From NCBI GenBank assembly GCA_045805565.1, contig JBJMKZ010000036.1:62001-126000 (forward strand): a stretch of 64,000 nt of DNA, written 5' to 3'. Position 1 is the first letter of the stretch, and the number at the start of each line of letters is the position of its first letter. Below are positions 25,105 through 34,400 of the stretch, one piece after another. The notes under the pieces are model-generated. The model was not told where the DNA came from and did no database searches. It saw only the letters and a list, made by a program, of their open reading frames with translations. Both the position numbers and the translations under genes were made by a program. This stretch comes from DATAEY01 sp045805565 (lineage in GTDB: Bacteria > Actinomycetota > Thermoleophilia > Solirubrobacterales > Solirubrobacteraceae).

Positions 25105-25752
25105 TCAGCTCGCCAGCAGCCGGGCCATCGCCCGCAGGGGCGCGTCGGCGTCCTGCGGCCAGCGGTCGACGTCGGACGGCCACCAGTCGAAGGCGTCGTG
25201 CTCGTCGTCGGGGACCACCTCGGCGCCGGCCGGCAGCCGCGCCAGCCCCACGAACAGCACCAGGCCATGCGGATTGCGCACCAGTCCCTCCACGGTCAGG
25301 CGCTCGGGCGCCACCGACCATTCCTCCTCCAGCTCCCGCGCGAGCGTCCGCACCGGATCCTCGCCGAGCTCGATGGCGCCGCCCGCGCCCAGGGCCCAGC
25401 GGCCCGCCCACGACGCCAGCCAGGCGGCCCGGCGGCCGGCCAGCCAGCGCCCCTCGGCGTCGCGTGTGACGCACAGCGCGGCCAGGCTGCCGGCGGCGTC
25501 CTCCCCCAGCCGCAGCGACCAGCGGGCGGGCTGGAGCTCGAGCGCCAGGCGGCGCCGGTCGGCGTCGTATCCGGCCAGGCGGGCGCTGAGGCCGTCGTGC
25601 GTGGGTGAGCCGCGATCGCGCAGCTGCGCGATTGCGGCATCGGCGGCGGCGCTCGCCTCCGGGCCGGGCTCGAAGTGCTCGTCCAGCCAGCGATGCGCGA
25701 CCTGGCCCGGCTCCCACGGGCCGCGGGCGAGCACGCCGACATGCGCTGGCAT
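25105..25752 (-). CDS. Nudix hydrolase
   Basis: A 215-residue protein. The C-terminal half has a Nudix box, GAIELGEDPVRTLARELEEE, in which the REL-x-EE core and metal-binding glutamates are intact, while the usual glycine after EE-x is serine. The N-terminal half (about 80 residues) resembles no domain I know and has basic helical character. It may hydrolyse a nucleotide-sugar, NADH or damaged nucleotide. The start at 25752 has a -10 box eight bases upstream. Confidence 0.75.
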   Translation of the reverse strand: MPAHVGVLARGPWEPGQVAHRWLDEHFEPGPEASAAADAAIAQLRDRGSPTHDGLSARLAGYDADRRRLALELQPARWSLRLGEDAAGSLAALCVTRDAEGRWLAGRRAAWLASWAGRWALGAGGAIELGEDPVRTLARELEEEWSVAPERLTVEGLVRNPHGLVLFVGLARLPAGAEVVPDDEHDAFDWWPSDVDRWPQDADAPLRAMARLLAS

Positions 25753-25760
25753 CCGGGCAG

Positions 25761-25766
25761 AGACTA
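25761..25766 (-). promoter_or_regulatory. -10 element TAGTCT, leaderless, Nudix gene
   Basis: TAGTCT ends 8 bases before the ATG at 25752 and overlaps the stop region of the acyl reductase gene. Confidence 0.45.
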
Positions 25767-26936
25767 GCCAGCGGCGGCCTGGGCCCGGTCGATCGGCCGG
25801 CGTCCCCATTGCGCCCGGACGGCGAAGTCGATCAGCCGGCCGTAGTAGCGCTCGATCGGGGTGACGCGGATCCCGGCGGGCTCCAGCCGTTCGCGGGCGC
25901 GCGCGTTGTCGTAGCTGACCCGCATCGAGAGATAGGGGAAGAAGGCCTCGCTTCGCCTCAGGGCGCGGCGCCGGCGCTCCTGGCCGTGACGTACCAGGAG
26001 GGGGTGCAGGATCCGGCGGTAGACCCCGGGCGCGACCAGGAGCGGGCGGCGGCGGCCGAAGTACCGGGCCGACAGCTCGACCAGCCGCCCCACCGTGCTG
26101 GCCTGCGGACCGGCCACCAGGTGGTAGGTCTCCTCCTCGTCGGCGAGCGGCCGGCTGGTCAGCTCGAAGACGCCGTCCGCGACGTAGTCCACCGGCACCA
26201 CGTCCACCGGGGCCGAGCGCCGGGCCGGAAGGGCGGGCAGCGCGCCCCGCGCGAACGCCCGCAGCGGCGTGTAGAGGACGTTGAAGGAGGCGGTCCACCC
26301 GGAGCGCCGCTCTCCCACGATGATGCTGGGGCGGAATATCTGCAGTGGAAGGCGGCCGCGACGCGCCCGCACGACCTCCTCGGCCTCGAACTTCGAGCGC
26401 TCGTAGGAGTTGCGGAAGCCCTGGCCCAGGTCGAGGTCGCCCTCGGCGAACTCGCCGACGTGGGTGCCGGCGACGTACGCGGTCGAGATGTAGGAGAAGC
26501 GCTCGAGCCCGCCGCGGCGCTGGCACAGCTCCGCCAGGTCGGCCAGCCGGCGGGTCCCCTCGACGTTGATCGCCCGCGCCCTCTCCAGCGGCAGCGAGAA
26601 GGACACCGACGCCGCCGCGTGGATGATGTCGCTGACGCGCTCGGCCAGCCATGCCCGGCGCCCGCCATCCAGGCCGAGACCCGGCCGCTCGAGATCGGCG
26701 GCCACCGCCGCCACCCTGCCCTCGTGGGCATCGTCGCGGCCGAACCGCTCGGTGACCGCGCAACGCAGCCGGGCCGCGGCCTGCGCGTCGTCCCCCGCCC
26801 TGATCAGGGCGTACAGCGGCCGGCTCGTCCTCTCCAGGTAGCGCGCGAGCACCTCCATGCCCACGAAGCCGGTGGCGCCGGTGATCAGCAGCCCATCCGA
26901 GCGGTCGCGCAGGGCATCTCGATCGCGAGCGGCCAT
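25764..26936 (-). CDS. Fatty acyl (thioester) reductase, extended SDR family
   Basis: A 390-residue NAD(P)-binding protein of the Male-sterility/thioester-reductase type (NAD_binding_4). The dinucleotide loop is LLITGATGFVGMEVLARYL, the catalytic tyrosine and lysine are in NSYERSKFEAEEVV, preceded by SYISTAYVAGT. Relatives reduce acyl-CoA or acyl carrier thioesters to aldehydes or alcohols, or form the reductase end of carboxylic acid reductases. Its divergence from an alkylglycerone-phosphate synthase gene suggests that it makes the fatty alcohol for ether-lipid synthesis. The ATG 26936 has the purine-rich GGGAAGGGG upstream. It could instead act on another sugar or polyketide substrate, since the superfamily is wide. 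Confidence 0.7.
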   Translation of the reverse strand: MAARDRDALRDRSDGLLITGATGFVGMEVLARYLERTSRPLYALIRAGDDAQAAARLRCAVTERFGRDDAHEGRVAAVAADLERPGLGLDGGRRAWLAERVSDIIHAAASVSFSLPLERARAINVEGTRRLADLAELCQRRGGLERFSYISTAYVAGTHVGEFAEGDLDLGQGFRNSYERSKFEAEEVVRARRGRLPLQIFRPSIIVGERRSGWTASFNVLYTPLRAFARGALPALPARRSAPVDVVPVDYVADGVFELTSRPLADEEETYHLVAGPQASTVGRLVELSARYFGRRRPLLVAPGVYRRILHPLLVRHGQERRRRALRRSEAFFPYLSMRVSYDNARARERLEPAGIRVTPIERYYGRLIDFAVRAQWGRRPIDRAQAAAG

Positions 26937-27078
26937 GGTCCCCTTCCCGTGGTGGATCCGAGCGCGGCAACGGCCGTCCAGTCGCTCTGAACCCGCGTCC
27001 CCGTCCCTCAATCAGGCAAACCCCCGATCGGCGAGTCTTTACCCAGCCCGCCCGCCAGCCCGGCCGATCCGGGCGACG

Positions 27079-27084
27079 TAGACT
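27079..27084 (+). promoter_or_regulatory. -10 element TAGACT, leaderless, AGPS operon
   Basis: TAGACT ends 8 bases before the ATG at 27093. The preceding gap (26937-27078) separates it from the divergent reductase and shows no palindrome that I could see. Confidence 0.5.
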
Positions 27085-27092
27085 CGCCGGAC

Positions 27093-28712
27093 ATGGCGCG
27101 GCGGCTCAAGCACTGGGGCTGGGGCTACGAGGACGAGCAGCCGGCTCCCGACGAGCTGCTCGCGGCCGCGACGGGGATCGCGCCGGCGCTGGGCTTCGGC
27201 TCGACCGAGCCTGAGCAGCCGGTGCCGCTGGAGGCGGTGTCGCTCCCCGCGTCGCGGCTGCGTCCTCCCGCCGGCCTGGTCGGGATTTGCTCCTGCGACG
27301 CCTACCACCGCGCCTCGCACACCTACGGCAAGGCGTACCGCGATCTCGTGCGGGGGTTTCGAGGCCGCTTCGATCACCCGCCGGACGTGGTCGCGTTTCC
27401 CCGGGACGAGCAGGAGGTCGAGGCGGTGCTCGAGTGGTCCGAGAGCGCCGGCGCCGCAGTTGTCCCCTACGGTGGAGGCACGAGCGTGGTCGGGGGCCTG
27501 GAGGTCGGGCCTCAGGGCGCTCAGGCAGGCGTCGTCACGGTCGACCTCAAGCGGCTCGACCGCGTGCTCGAAGTCGACCCCGCCTCCCGCGCGGCCCGCA
27601 TCCAGGCCGGCGCCACCGGCCCAGGGCTGGAGGCGCAGCTGGCCGAGCACGGACTGACGCTGCGCCACTTCCCCCAGTCGTTCGAGTTCTCGACACTCGG
27701 CGGCTGGATCGCCACCCGCGCCGGCGGGCACTTCGCCACCCTCTACACCCACATCGAGGATCTGGTCGAGTCGGTGCGGGCGGTCACGCCCAGAGGCGTC
27801 TGGGAGTCGCGGCGGCTGCCCGGCTCGGGGGCCGGCATGTCGCCCGACCGGCTCCTGGCCGGCTCGGAGGGGATCCTGGGGCTGATCACCGAGGCGTGGG
27901 TGCGCGTCCAGGAGCGCCCGACCGAACGGCGGTCGGCGGCGGTGCGGTTCCCGTCCTTCCCGGCCGGCGCCGAGGCGGTGCGGGAGATCAGCCAGGCGGG
28001 CCTCTATCCCGCCAACTGCCGGCTCATCGACGCCGCCGAGGCGGCGCTGACCTCAGGCGGCGACGGCCGCGACCCGCTGCTGGTCCTGGGCTTCGAGTCC
28101 GCGGACCACCCGCTCGGCCCCTGGATGGATCGCGCGCTCGAGCTCTGCGCGCGCCACGGCGGCGAGTGGGACGCGGTCTCCGACGGCGCGCGCAAGGGCG
28201 CCGTCGGCGCCTGGCGAGAGGCCTTCCTGCGCGCCCCCTACCTCCGGGACACCTTCGTGGCGATGGGAGTGCTGTCGGAGACGTTCGAGACCGCCGTCAC
28301 CTGGGACCGCCTCGAGTCGTTTCTGGCGGCGGCGACCGATGCCGCGCTGGAGGCGGTGCGCGAGCAGTGCGGGAAAGGGAGGGTCACCTGCCGCTTCACC
28401 CACGTCTACCCCGACGGGCCGGCGCCGTACTTCACCATCCTGGCTCCCACCCGCCGCGGCGAGGAGCTCGACCAGTGGCAGGCGATCAAGCGCGCCGCGT
28501 CGGACGCGGTGATCGACGCGGGCGCAACGATCACCCACCATCACGCGATCGGCCGCGACCACCGGCCGTGGTACGACCGCCAGCGCCCCGAGCCGTTCGC
28601 CGCGGCCCTGCGGGCGGCGAAGTCGGCGGTGGATCCGGCCGGCATCCTCAATCCCGGCGTCCTGATCGACCCGGTGGGGGTCCCTGAGCCGACGGCCGGG
28701 CTCGCCGGCTAG
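27093..28712 (+). CDS. Alkylglycerone-phosphate synthase-like flavoprotein
   Basis: A 539-residue FAD enzyme. The N-terminal LKHWGWGYEDE corresponds to the KWNGWGYND start of human alkyl-DHAP synthase; VVPYGGGTSVVGG is the FAD pyrophosphate loop; FEFSTLGGWIATRAGG and IEDLVESVRAVTPRG match the synthase core; and ITHHHAIGRDH (His482-484) is the triple-histidine motif that typifies this family. The enzyme swaps the acyl chain of acyl-dihydroxyacetone phosphate for a fatty alcohol, giving an ether bond. Mycobacteria encode relatives of uncertain role, so the reaction here is inferred. It is the first gene of a tight four-gene operon. Confidence 0.85.
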   Translation: MARRLKHWGWGYEDEQPAPDELLAAATGIAPALGFGSTEPEQPVPLEAVSLPASRLRPPAGLVGICSCDAYHRASHTYGKAYRDLVRGFRGRFDHPPDVVAFPRDEQEVEAVLEWSESAGAAVVPYGGGTSVVGGLEVGPQGAQAGVVTVDLKRLDRVLEVDPASRAARIQAGATGPGLEAQLAEHGLTLRHFPQSFEFSTLGGWIATRAGGHFATLYTHIEDLVESVRAVTPRGVWESRRLPGSGAGMSPDRLLAGSEGILGLITEAWVRVQERPTERRSAAVRFPSFPAGAEAVREISQAGLYPANCRLIDAAEAALTSGGDGRDPLLVLGFESADHPLGPWMDRALELCARHGGEWDAVSDGARKGAVGAWREAFLRAPYLRDTFVAMGVLSETFETAVTWDRLESFLAAATDAALEAVREQCGKGRVTCRFTHVYPDGPAPYFTILAPTRRGEELDQWQAIKRAASDAVIDAGATITHHHAIGRDHRPWYDRQRPEPFAAALRAAKSAVDPAGILNPGVLIDPVGVPEPTAGLAG

Positions 28713-28715
28713 CCG

Positions 28716-29636
28716 ATGGGCTCGATCGCGGTGCTGGGCCCCGGCGCTGTCGGGGGCTTCCTGGCCGGAGCGCTGGCGCGGGCGGGTGAGTCCGTGACGG
28801 TCGTCGCCCGCGAGCAGACCGCCGCGGTCATCGCCCGGGAGGGACTGCGGGTGCGCAGCGTGCGGCTCGGCGACTTCACCGCGCGTCCCCGTGTCGTGTC
28901 CCGGCTCGACGACCCGCCCGACGTCCTGCTGGTGGCGACCAAGGCCGGCGGCCTGCGGGCCGCGCTCGAGCGGGTGGGCCCGGATCCCGCCCTCGCGGTG
29001 CCGCTCCTCAACGGGCTCGACCACATGGGCGCTCTGCGTGACCGCTTCGGAGAGCGCGCGGTGGCGGGGACCATCCGCATCGAGGCCGACCGGCCGGCGC
29101 CGGGCCTGATCGTGCACACCAGCGGGTTCCTGCGCGTGGACCTGGCCTCGGACCGGCCGGGCCCCAGGCCGCGGATCGAGGCGCTGGCGGCCGTCCTGGA
29201 GCGCGCCGGAGTGCCCGTTCACATCGGCGACTCGGAGGCGCAGGTCCTGTGGTCGAAGCTGGTGCGGCTCAACGCACTGGCGTGCACGACGGCGGCGGCC
29301 GACCGCCCCCTGGGGTTCGTGCGCTCGGACCCGGAATGGAGCGCGTCGCTGGCGGCCTGCGTCACCGAGGGCGTCGCGGTGGCCGACGCCGAGGGCGCCC
29401 ACATCCAGGTGGCGACCGTCCTGGGCGAGCTCGAGGCCGCCCACGACACCCTGGGCTCCTCGATGCAGCGCGACATCGCCGCCGGCCGGGAGCCCGAGCT
29501 CGACCACATCGTCGGCTCGGTGCTGCGGGCGGGCGCACGTCACGGGCTGGCCTGCCCCACGATCGCCCGTCTCGCCGGGATGATCGCCGAGCGCGCCGGC
29601 GTGGCGCCGCCGCACACGGCCTCCGTGGCAGACTGA
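28716..29636 (+). CDS. Ketopantoate-reductase-fold NAD(P)H oxidoreductase
   Basis: A 306-residue protein of the PanE/ApbA family, starting three bases after the synthase stop. The N-terminal Rossmann loop is VLGPGAVGGFLAGAL; LLVATKAGGLRAAL and LNGLDHMGALRDRFG follow the family pattern; VLWSKLVRLNALACTTA carries the conserved lysine and asparagine of the catalytic site. Classical members reduce ketopantoate for CoA synthesis. Co-translation with an alkyl-DHAP synthase raises the alternative that it reduces the ketone of alkyl-DHAP, since the fold is related to that of glycerol-3-phosphate dehydrogenase. No panB or panC is near. Confidence 0.75.
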   Translation: MGSIAVLGPGAVGGFLAGALARAGESVTVVAREQTAAVIAREGLRVRSVRLGDFTARPRVVSRLDDPPDVLLVATKAGGLRAALERVGPDPALAVPLLNGLDHMGALRDRFGERAVAGTIRIEADRPAPGLIVHTSGFLRVDLASDRPGPRPRIEALAAVLERAGVPVHIGDSEAQVLWSKLVRLNALACTTAAADRPLGFVRSDPEWSASLAACVTEGVAVADAEGAHIQVATVLGELEAAHDTLGSSMQRDIAAGREPELDHIVGSVLRAGARHGLACPTIARLAGMIAERAGVAPPHTASVAD

Positions 29637-29641
29637 CCTTG

Positions 29642-29962
29642 ATGAGCCTGGAGGGCCGCAACTTCGAGGCGATCGCCAAGGCCAAGGCGGACCACAACCG
29701 CCACTGCCCGTTCCCGCCCCACACCGTCCGGATGAACCCGTTCGAGATCGAGCGGATGGGCTGGGACGAGGGCGATGTCATTGCCGGCCTGGTGCTGGAG
29801 GCCGACCCGCGCATCGGCACCGGCGCCTTTCGCCTGGTCTGCGACGGCATGGAGCCTCCCGAGCTCGAAGCCGAGGAGGAGGAGGTCGTCGAGGCGCCGA
29901 CCGAGCCTCTGGTGGTTCCCGCCGGTCCGCCCCGTGAAGGCGGTCCCTCCGCAAGCGGGTGA
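29642..29962 (+). CDS. Hypothetical acidic protein in the AGPS operon
   Basis: A 106-residue protein with no recognised domain. The first 80 residues (AKADHNRHCPFPPHTVRMNP, then FEIERMGWDEGDVIAGLVL) look like a small folded domain with a His/Cys cluster, and the rest is Glu/Pro-rich and probably disordered. It starts six bases after the reductase gene and overlaps the next gene by four bases, so it belongs to the operon. Confidence 0.6.
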   Translation: MSLEGRNFEAIAKAKADHNRHCPFPPHTVRMNPFEIERMGWDEGDVIAGLVLEADPRIGTGAFRLVCDGMEPPELEAEEEEVVEAPTEPLVVPAGPPREGGPSASG

Positions 29963-31350
29963 CGAGCCGGCACTCGATGCCCGACGAGCGCGAGTTCGAC
30001 GTTGTGGTCATCGGCGGCGGCCCGGCCGGCGAGGTGTGCGTCGGGCGCCTCGGCGATCACGGGCTCGAGGTCGCGCTGGTCGAGGACGAGCTGATCGGAG
30101 GCGAGTGCTCCTACTACGCGTGCATGCCCTCCAAGGGGCTGCTGCGCCCCGCCGAGCTGCTGGCCGAGGCGCTTCGGGTCCCCGGAGTGCGCGAAGCGGT
30201 CACCGGCCAGCTCGACGTGCAGTCGGCGCTGGACCGGCGCGACGAGATAATCCACGACCTCGACGACTCCGGCCAGGCCGCGTGGCTGGACCGCCACGGC
30301 GTCGAGCTGGTTCGCGGGCAGGGCCGGCTCGACGGCGAGCGAAGGGTGGTGGTCGACGGCCGGGCCCTGAGCGCCCGGCGCGCGGTGATCGTCGCCACCG
30401 GGACCGGCTCGCTGATCCCGCCGATCCCGGGCCTGGCCGACGCCCGGCCGTGGACCAACCGCGAGGCGACCACCGCCAAGGCCGTCCCGGAACGACTGCT
30501 CATCCTCGGCGGCGGCGTGGTCGGGGTGGAGATGGCCCAGGCCTGGTCGAGCCTCGGCTCCACCGTCACCCTGGTGGAGGCGCTTGCGCGCCTCATCTCC
30601 AGCGAGGAGGAATTCGCGTCCGAGCAGGTGGCGGACGGGCTGCGCGAACGCGGCGTCGACATCCGCACCGCGGCCAGGGCAACCGAGGTCTCCAGGGGCG
30701 ACGCCGGGGTGACGCTCAGGCTCGAGGGCGGCGACGAGCTGACCGGTGACGAGCTGCTGGTGTCGATCGGTCGCCACCCCCACACCGACGACCTCGGGCT
30801 CGAGACCGTCGGCATGGAGCCGGGAGAGCCGATCGAGGTCGACGACCGCATGCGCTCCTCCCGGCACGAGTGGCTATATGCCATCGGCGACGTCAACGGT
30901 CGCTCGTTGCTGACGCACATGGGCAAGTACCAGGCGCGCCTGCTGGCCGACCGCCTGGCGGGCAAGGCGGACATCCCGGCGACCCAGGACGGGCCGGTGG
31001 CTCCCCGGGTGATCTTCACCGATCCTCAGGTGGCGGCGGTCGGACACACGCTCGCATCGGCCCGGGAGGCGGGGCACAACGCGCGGGCCGTCGACGGGTC
31101 GACCGCGGACTCGGCCGGCGCCAGCTACGTGGGCCGCAACACCCCGGGCACCAGCCGGCTGGTGGTGGACCAGGACCGCGAGGTGGTGATCGGTGCCACG
31201 TTCGTGGGGGTCGAGGTGGCCGAATGGCTGCACGCGGCGACGATCGCCGTGGTGGGCGAGGTCCCGATCGAACGCCTTCGCCACGCCGTGCCGGCCTTCC
31301 CGACCCGCAGCGAGGTGTGGCTCTACCTGCTGCAGGACTACTGGAACTGA
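29959..31350 (+). CDS. FAD-dependent disulfide-type oxidoreductase (Lpd-like, without the catalytic His)
   Basis: A 463-residue flavoprotein of the pyridine nucleotide-disulfide family. The FAD loop is VVIGGGPAGEVC, the redox disulfide is in GGECSYYACMPSKG (two cysteines four apart, as in CLNVGC of Lpd), the NAD(P) loop is LILGGGVVGVEMAQAW, and FAD binding ends with YAIGDVNG. In place of the Lpd base motif HPTLSE the end reads AFPTRSE, so the catalytic histidine is replaced by phenylalanine. It is therefore unlikely to be the E3 for kgd and more likely a quinone or small-disulfide reductase. It overlaps the upstream gene by four bases. Confidence 0.85.
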   Translation: MTSRHSMPDEREFDVVVIGGGPAGEVCVGRLGDHGLEVALVEDELIGGECSYYACMPSKGLLRPAELLAEALRVPGVREAVTGQLDVQSALDRRDEIIHDLDDSGQAAWLDRHGVELVRGQGRLDGERRVVVDGRALSARRAVIVATGTGSLIPPIPGLADARPWTNREATTAKAVPERLLILGGGVVGVEMAQAWSSLGSTVTLVEALARLISSEEEFASEQVADGLRERGVDIRTAARATEVSRGDAGVTLRLEGGDELTGDELLVSIGRHPHTDDLGLETVGMEPGEPIEVDDRMRSSRHEWLYAIGDVNGRSLLTHMGKYQARLLADRLAGKADIPATQDGPVAPRVIFTDPQVAAVGHTLASAREAGHNARAVDGSTADSAGASYVGRNTPGTSRLVVDQDREVVIGATFVGVEVAEWLHAATIAVVGEVPIERLRHAVPAFPTRSEVWLYLLQDYWN

Positions 31351-31396
31351 GCGTCCCGGCGGCAGGGCTCACTCGCCCGGCAACAGCGACCGAGGA

Positions 31397-31420
31397 GCAT
31401 GCGAACATCTGTTCGCATGC
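31397..31420. promoter_or_regulatory. LexA (SOS) operator at the dnaE2 start
   Basis: The arms GCATGCGAAC and GTTCGCATGC are perfect inverted repeats of ten bases around the spacer ATCT. The core GAAC-N4-GTTC at 31403-31414 is the LexA box of Gram-positive bacteria and actinobacteria. It overlaps the likely -10 region (GAACAT, 8 bases before ATG 31417) and the start codon, so bound LexA would block initiation directly. Confidence 0.85.
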
Positions 31421-34400
31421 CCTACGTCGAGCTGCACGCTCATTCCGCCTACTCGTTCCTCGACGGGGCATCGTTGCCCGAGGAGCTGGTGGCGGCGGCG
31501 CTCGAGCAGGGCCACGACTGCCTGGCGTTGACCGACCACAACTCGCTGGCGGGGTCGATGGAGCTCGCCCAGGCGGCCCGCGGACTTGGGCTGAGGGCGA
31601 TCCACGGCGCCGAGGTCGATCTCGACGACGGACGCCACCTCACGCTCCTGGTGCAGGACGCTCGGGGGTGGAGCAACCTCTGCCGGCTGGTCACCGCCGC
31701 CCACTCCCACACCCGCGACGTGCGGCCGGGGCCGGCGGGGCCCCCGAGGGTGGCGCTGGCCACGGTACTGGAGCATGCCGACGGCCTGGTCTGCCTCACC
31801 GGCTGCGCCTCCTGCGGCGTGGAGGACGAGCCGACCGCGCGGCGCCTGCTCGAGGCGTTCGGCCGCGACCGGCTCCGAGTCGAGCTGCAGCGTCCGTACT
31901 GGCGTGACGACCGGGCGCGCAACCGCCGCCGCTGCGCGCTGGCCCGCCGGCTTGGCATCCCCTGCGTGGCCACCGGCAACGTCCACGCGCACGCGCGCGA
32001 GCGAGCATGGCTCCAGGACGCCTTCGTGGCGGTCCGCCTGCACACCACGCTGGACGCCTCCGAGCCCGCCCGGCGCGGCAACCACACCCACGTGCTGGCC
32101 TCTCCCGCCGCCATGGCCGCTCGCTTCGCCGACCACCCCGAGGCGGTGGCCGAGACGGCTCGGGTGGCCGAGCGGCTGCGCTTCGACCTGACCCAGGATC
32201 TCGGCTACCGCTACCCGGGCGCCGAGGACGGGCGGGCCAACCGCACGCTCGCCGAGCTGTGCCGGGCGCGGCTCTGTGAGCGCTACCGCGGCGACCCCAA
32301 CCGGCCCGAGGCGGAGGTGCGCCTGGAGGACGAGCTGCGGGTGATCGGGTCACTGGGGCTGGCCGGGTTCTTCCTGCTGCACCACGAGATGCTGGAGCTG
32401 GCCCGCGAGGTGGCCGCCGAGGTGCGCGGGACCGACAGCGCGCGAACGCTGCTGCCTCCCGGCCGGGGTCGCGGCTCATCGGTGTCCTCCATCGTGTGCT
32501 TCCTGACCGGGCTGTCCCACATCGACCCGGTACGCAACCGCCTGCTGCTGGGACGCTTCCTCAACTCGCAGCTGACCGACCTGCCGGACATCGACCTCGA
32601 CTTTCCGCGCGACATCCGCGAGGCGCTGATGCCGCGGGTCCACGAGCGCTACGGGCACGACCGATCGGCGCTGGTGGCCGCCTTTCCCACCTACCGGGCG
32701 CGGGGCGCCATCCGCGACCTGGGCAAGGCCCTGGGGCTGGCGCCGGGCGAGATCGAACGCGTCGCCCGCGGCTCGGAGGGAGACTTCGCCCGCAACGTCG
32801 ATCGCGACATCGTGGCGGCGCTGGGCGAGCGGCGGGCCGCCACCGGGCGCTGGCCCTGGCTGGCCCGCCTGGCCGCGCAGGCCGCCGGACTGCCCCGTCA
32901 CCTCTCCCAGCACTCGGGCGGGATGATCGTGGCCACCCGGCCGCTGATCGACTGCTGCCCGGTGATGCCGGCGGCCATGGAGGGGCGCCAGATCGTCCAG
33001 TGGGACAAGGACTCCTGCGCCGACGCGGGCTTCCTGAAGATCGACCTGCTGGGACTGGGGATGCTGTCGGCGGTCGAGCGCTGCGTGGAGGAGATCGCGC
33101 GCTCGCGGCAGGAGCGCATCGACCTCTCGCGCATCCCCTACGACGACCCCGAGACGTACGCCGCGATCCAGCGCGCGGATACCGTCGGGGTGTTCCAGAT
33201 CGAGAGCCGGGCCCAGATGCAGTCGCTGCACCGAACGCGGCCGGAGTCGCTGGACGACCTCACCATCCAGGTGGCGATCGTGCGCCCCGGGCCCATCCAG
33301 GGCGGCGCCGTCAACCCCTACGTCGAGCGCCGCCAGCGCCTGCGGGAGGAGCCCGGCTTCCAGGTGCCCCATGAGCACCCCTCGCTGGAGCCCATCCTGC
33401 GCGACACCCTGGGCACGATCATCTTCCAGGACCAGGTTCTCGAGGTGGCGATCGCCTTCGCCGGCTTCTCGATCGGCCAGGCCGAGTGCCTGCGCCGGGC
33501 GATGAGCCGCAAGCGCTCGGAGGCGGCGATCGAAGCCCACCACCGAGGCTTCGTGGAGGGCGCGATCGCCCGCCACGGCGTGGGCGAGGCGACCGCCGAG
33601 CGCGTGTGGAAGATGGTCGTCGGCTTTGCGGGCTTCGGGTTCCCCAAGGCCCACGGCGCCGCCTTCGGCCTGCTCGCCTACCAGTCGACCTGGCTTCGGG
33701 TCCACTACGGCCCCGAGTTCCTGTGCTCGCTGCTCAACGAGCAGCCGATGGGCTTCTATCCCCCCGATGCGCTGGTCCACGACGCCCAGCGGCGCGGGAT
33801 CGAGGTGCTTGCCCCCGACATCGACCGCAGCCAGGCGGAGTGCACGGTCGAGGGCGGCGCGGTCCGGATCGGGCTGGGCTACGTCCGCGGCGTGCGGGCC
33901 GGCGACGTGGCGGCGCTGGTGGCCGCCCGCAGCGAGCGGCCGGGCGGGCGGTTCGGCTCGCTGGCCGGCGTGGCGGCGGCCACCGGCTTCGCGGGTGGCG
34001 ACGCGAGCGCGGGGCGTGCGGCGCTCGAGCGGCTGGCCTGGGCGGGCGCCTGCGACCGCCTGGCCGGCGACAGCCGGCGGGCGGCGCTGTGGCGCCTGGG
34101 GGTCGCCGCCGCGGGGCGGCGGGGGGTGATGGGCACCCAGCTGGCCCTGCCGCTGGATCTACCGCAGGCGCCGGGGCTGCGGGACATGGGCGAGTGGGAG
34201 GCGATGCTGGCCGACTACGCCAGCACCGGGATGACGTTGGGCGAACACGCCCTGGCCCTGCTGCGGGAGTCCTTGCCCGGGGGGACCGCCTCGTCACGCG
34301 ATCTGGCCACCATGCGCCACGGCTCGCGCGTGCAGGTGGGCGGCCTGGTGGTGGCCCGCCAACGCCCGGCCACCGCGAACGGCGTGGTGTTCCTGCTGCT

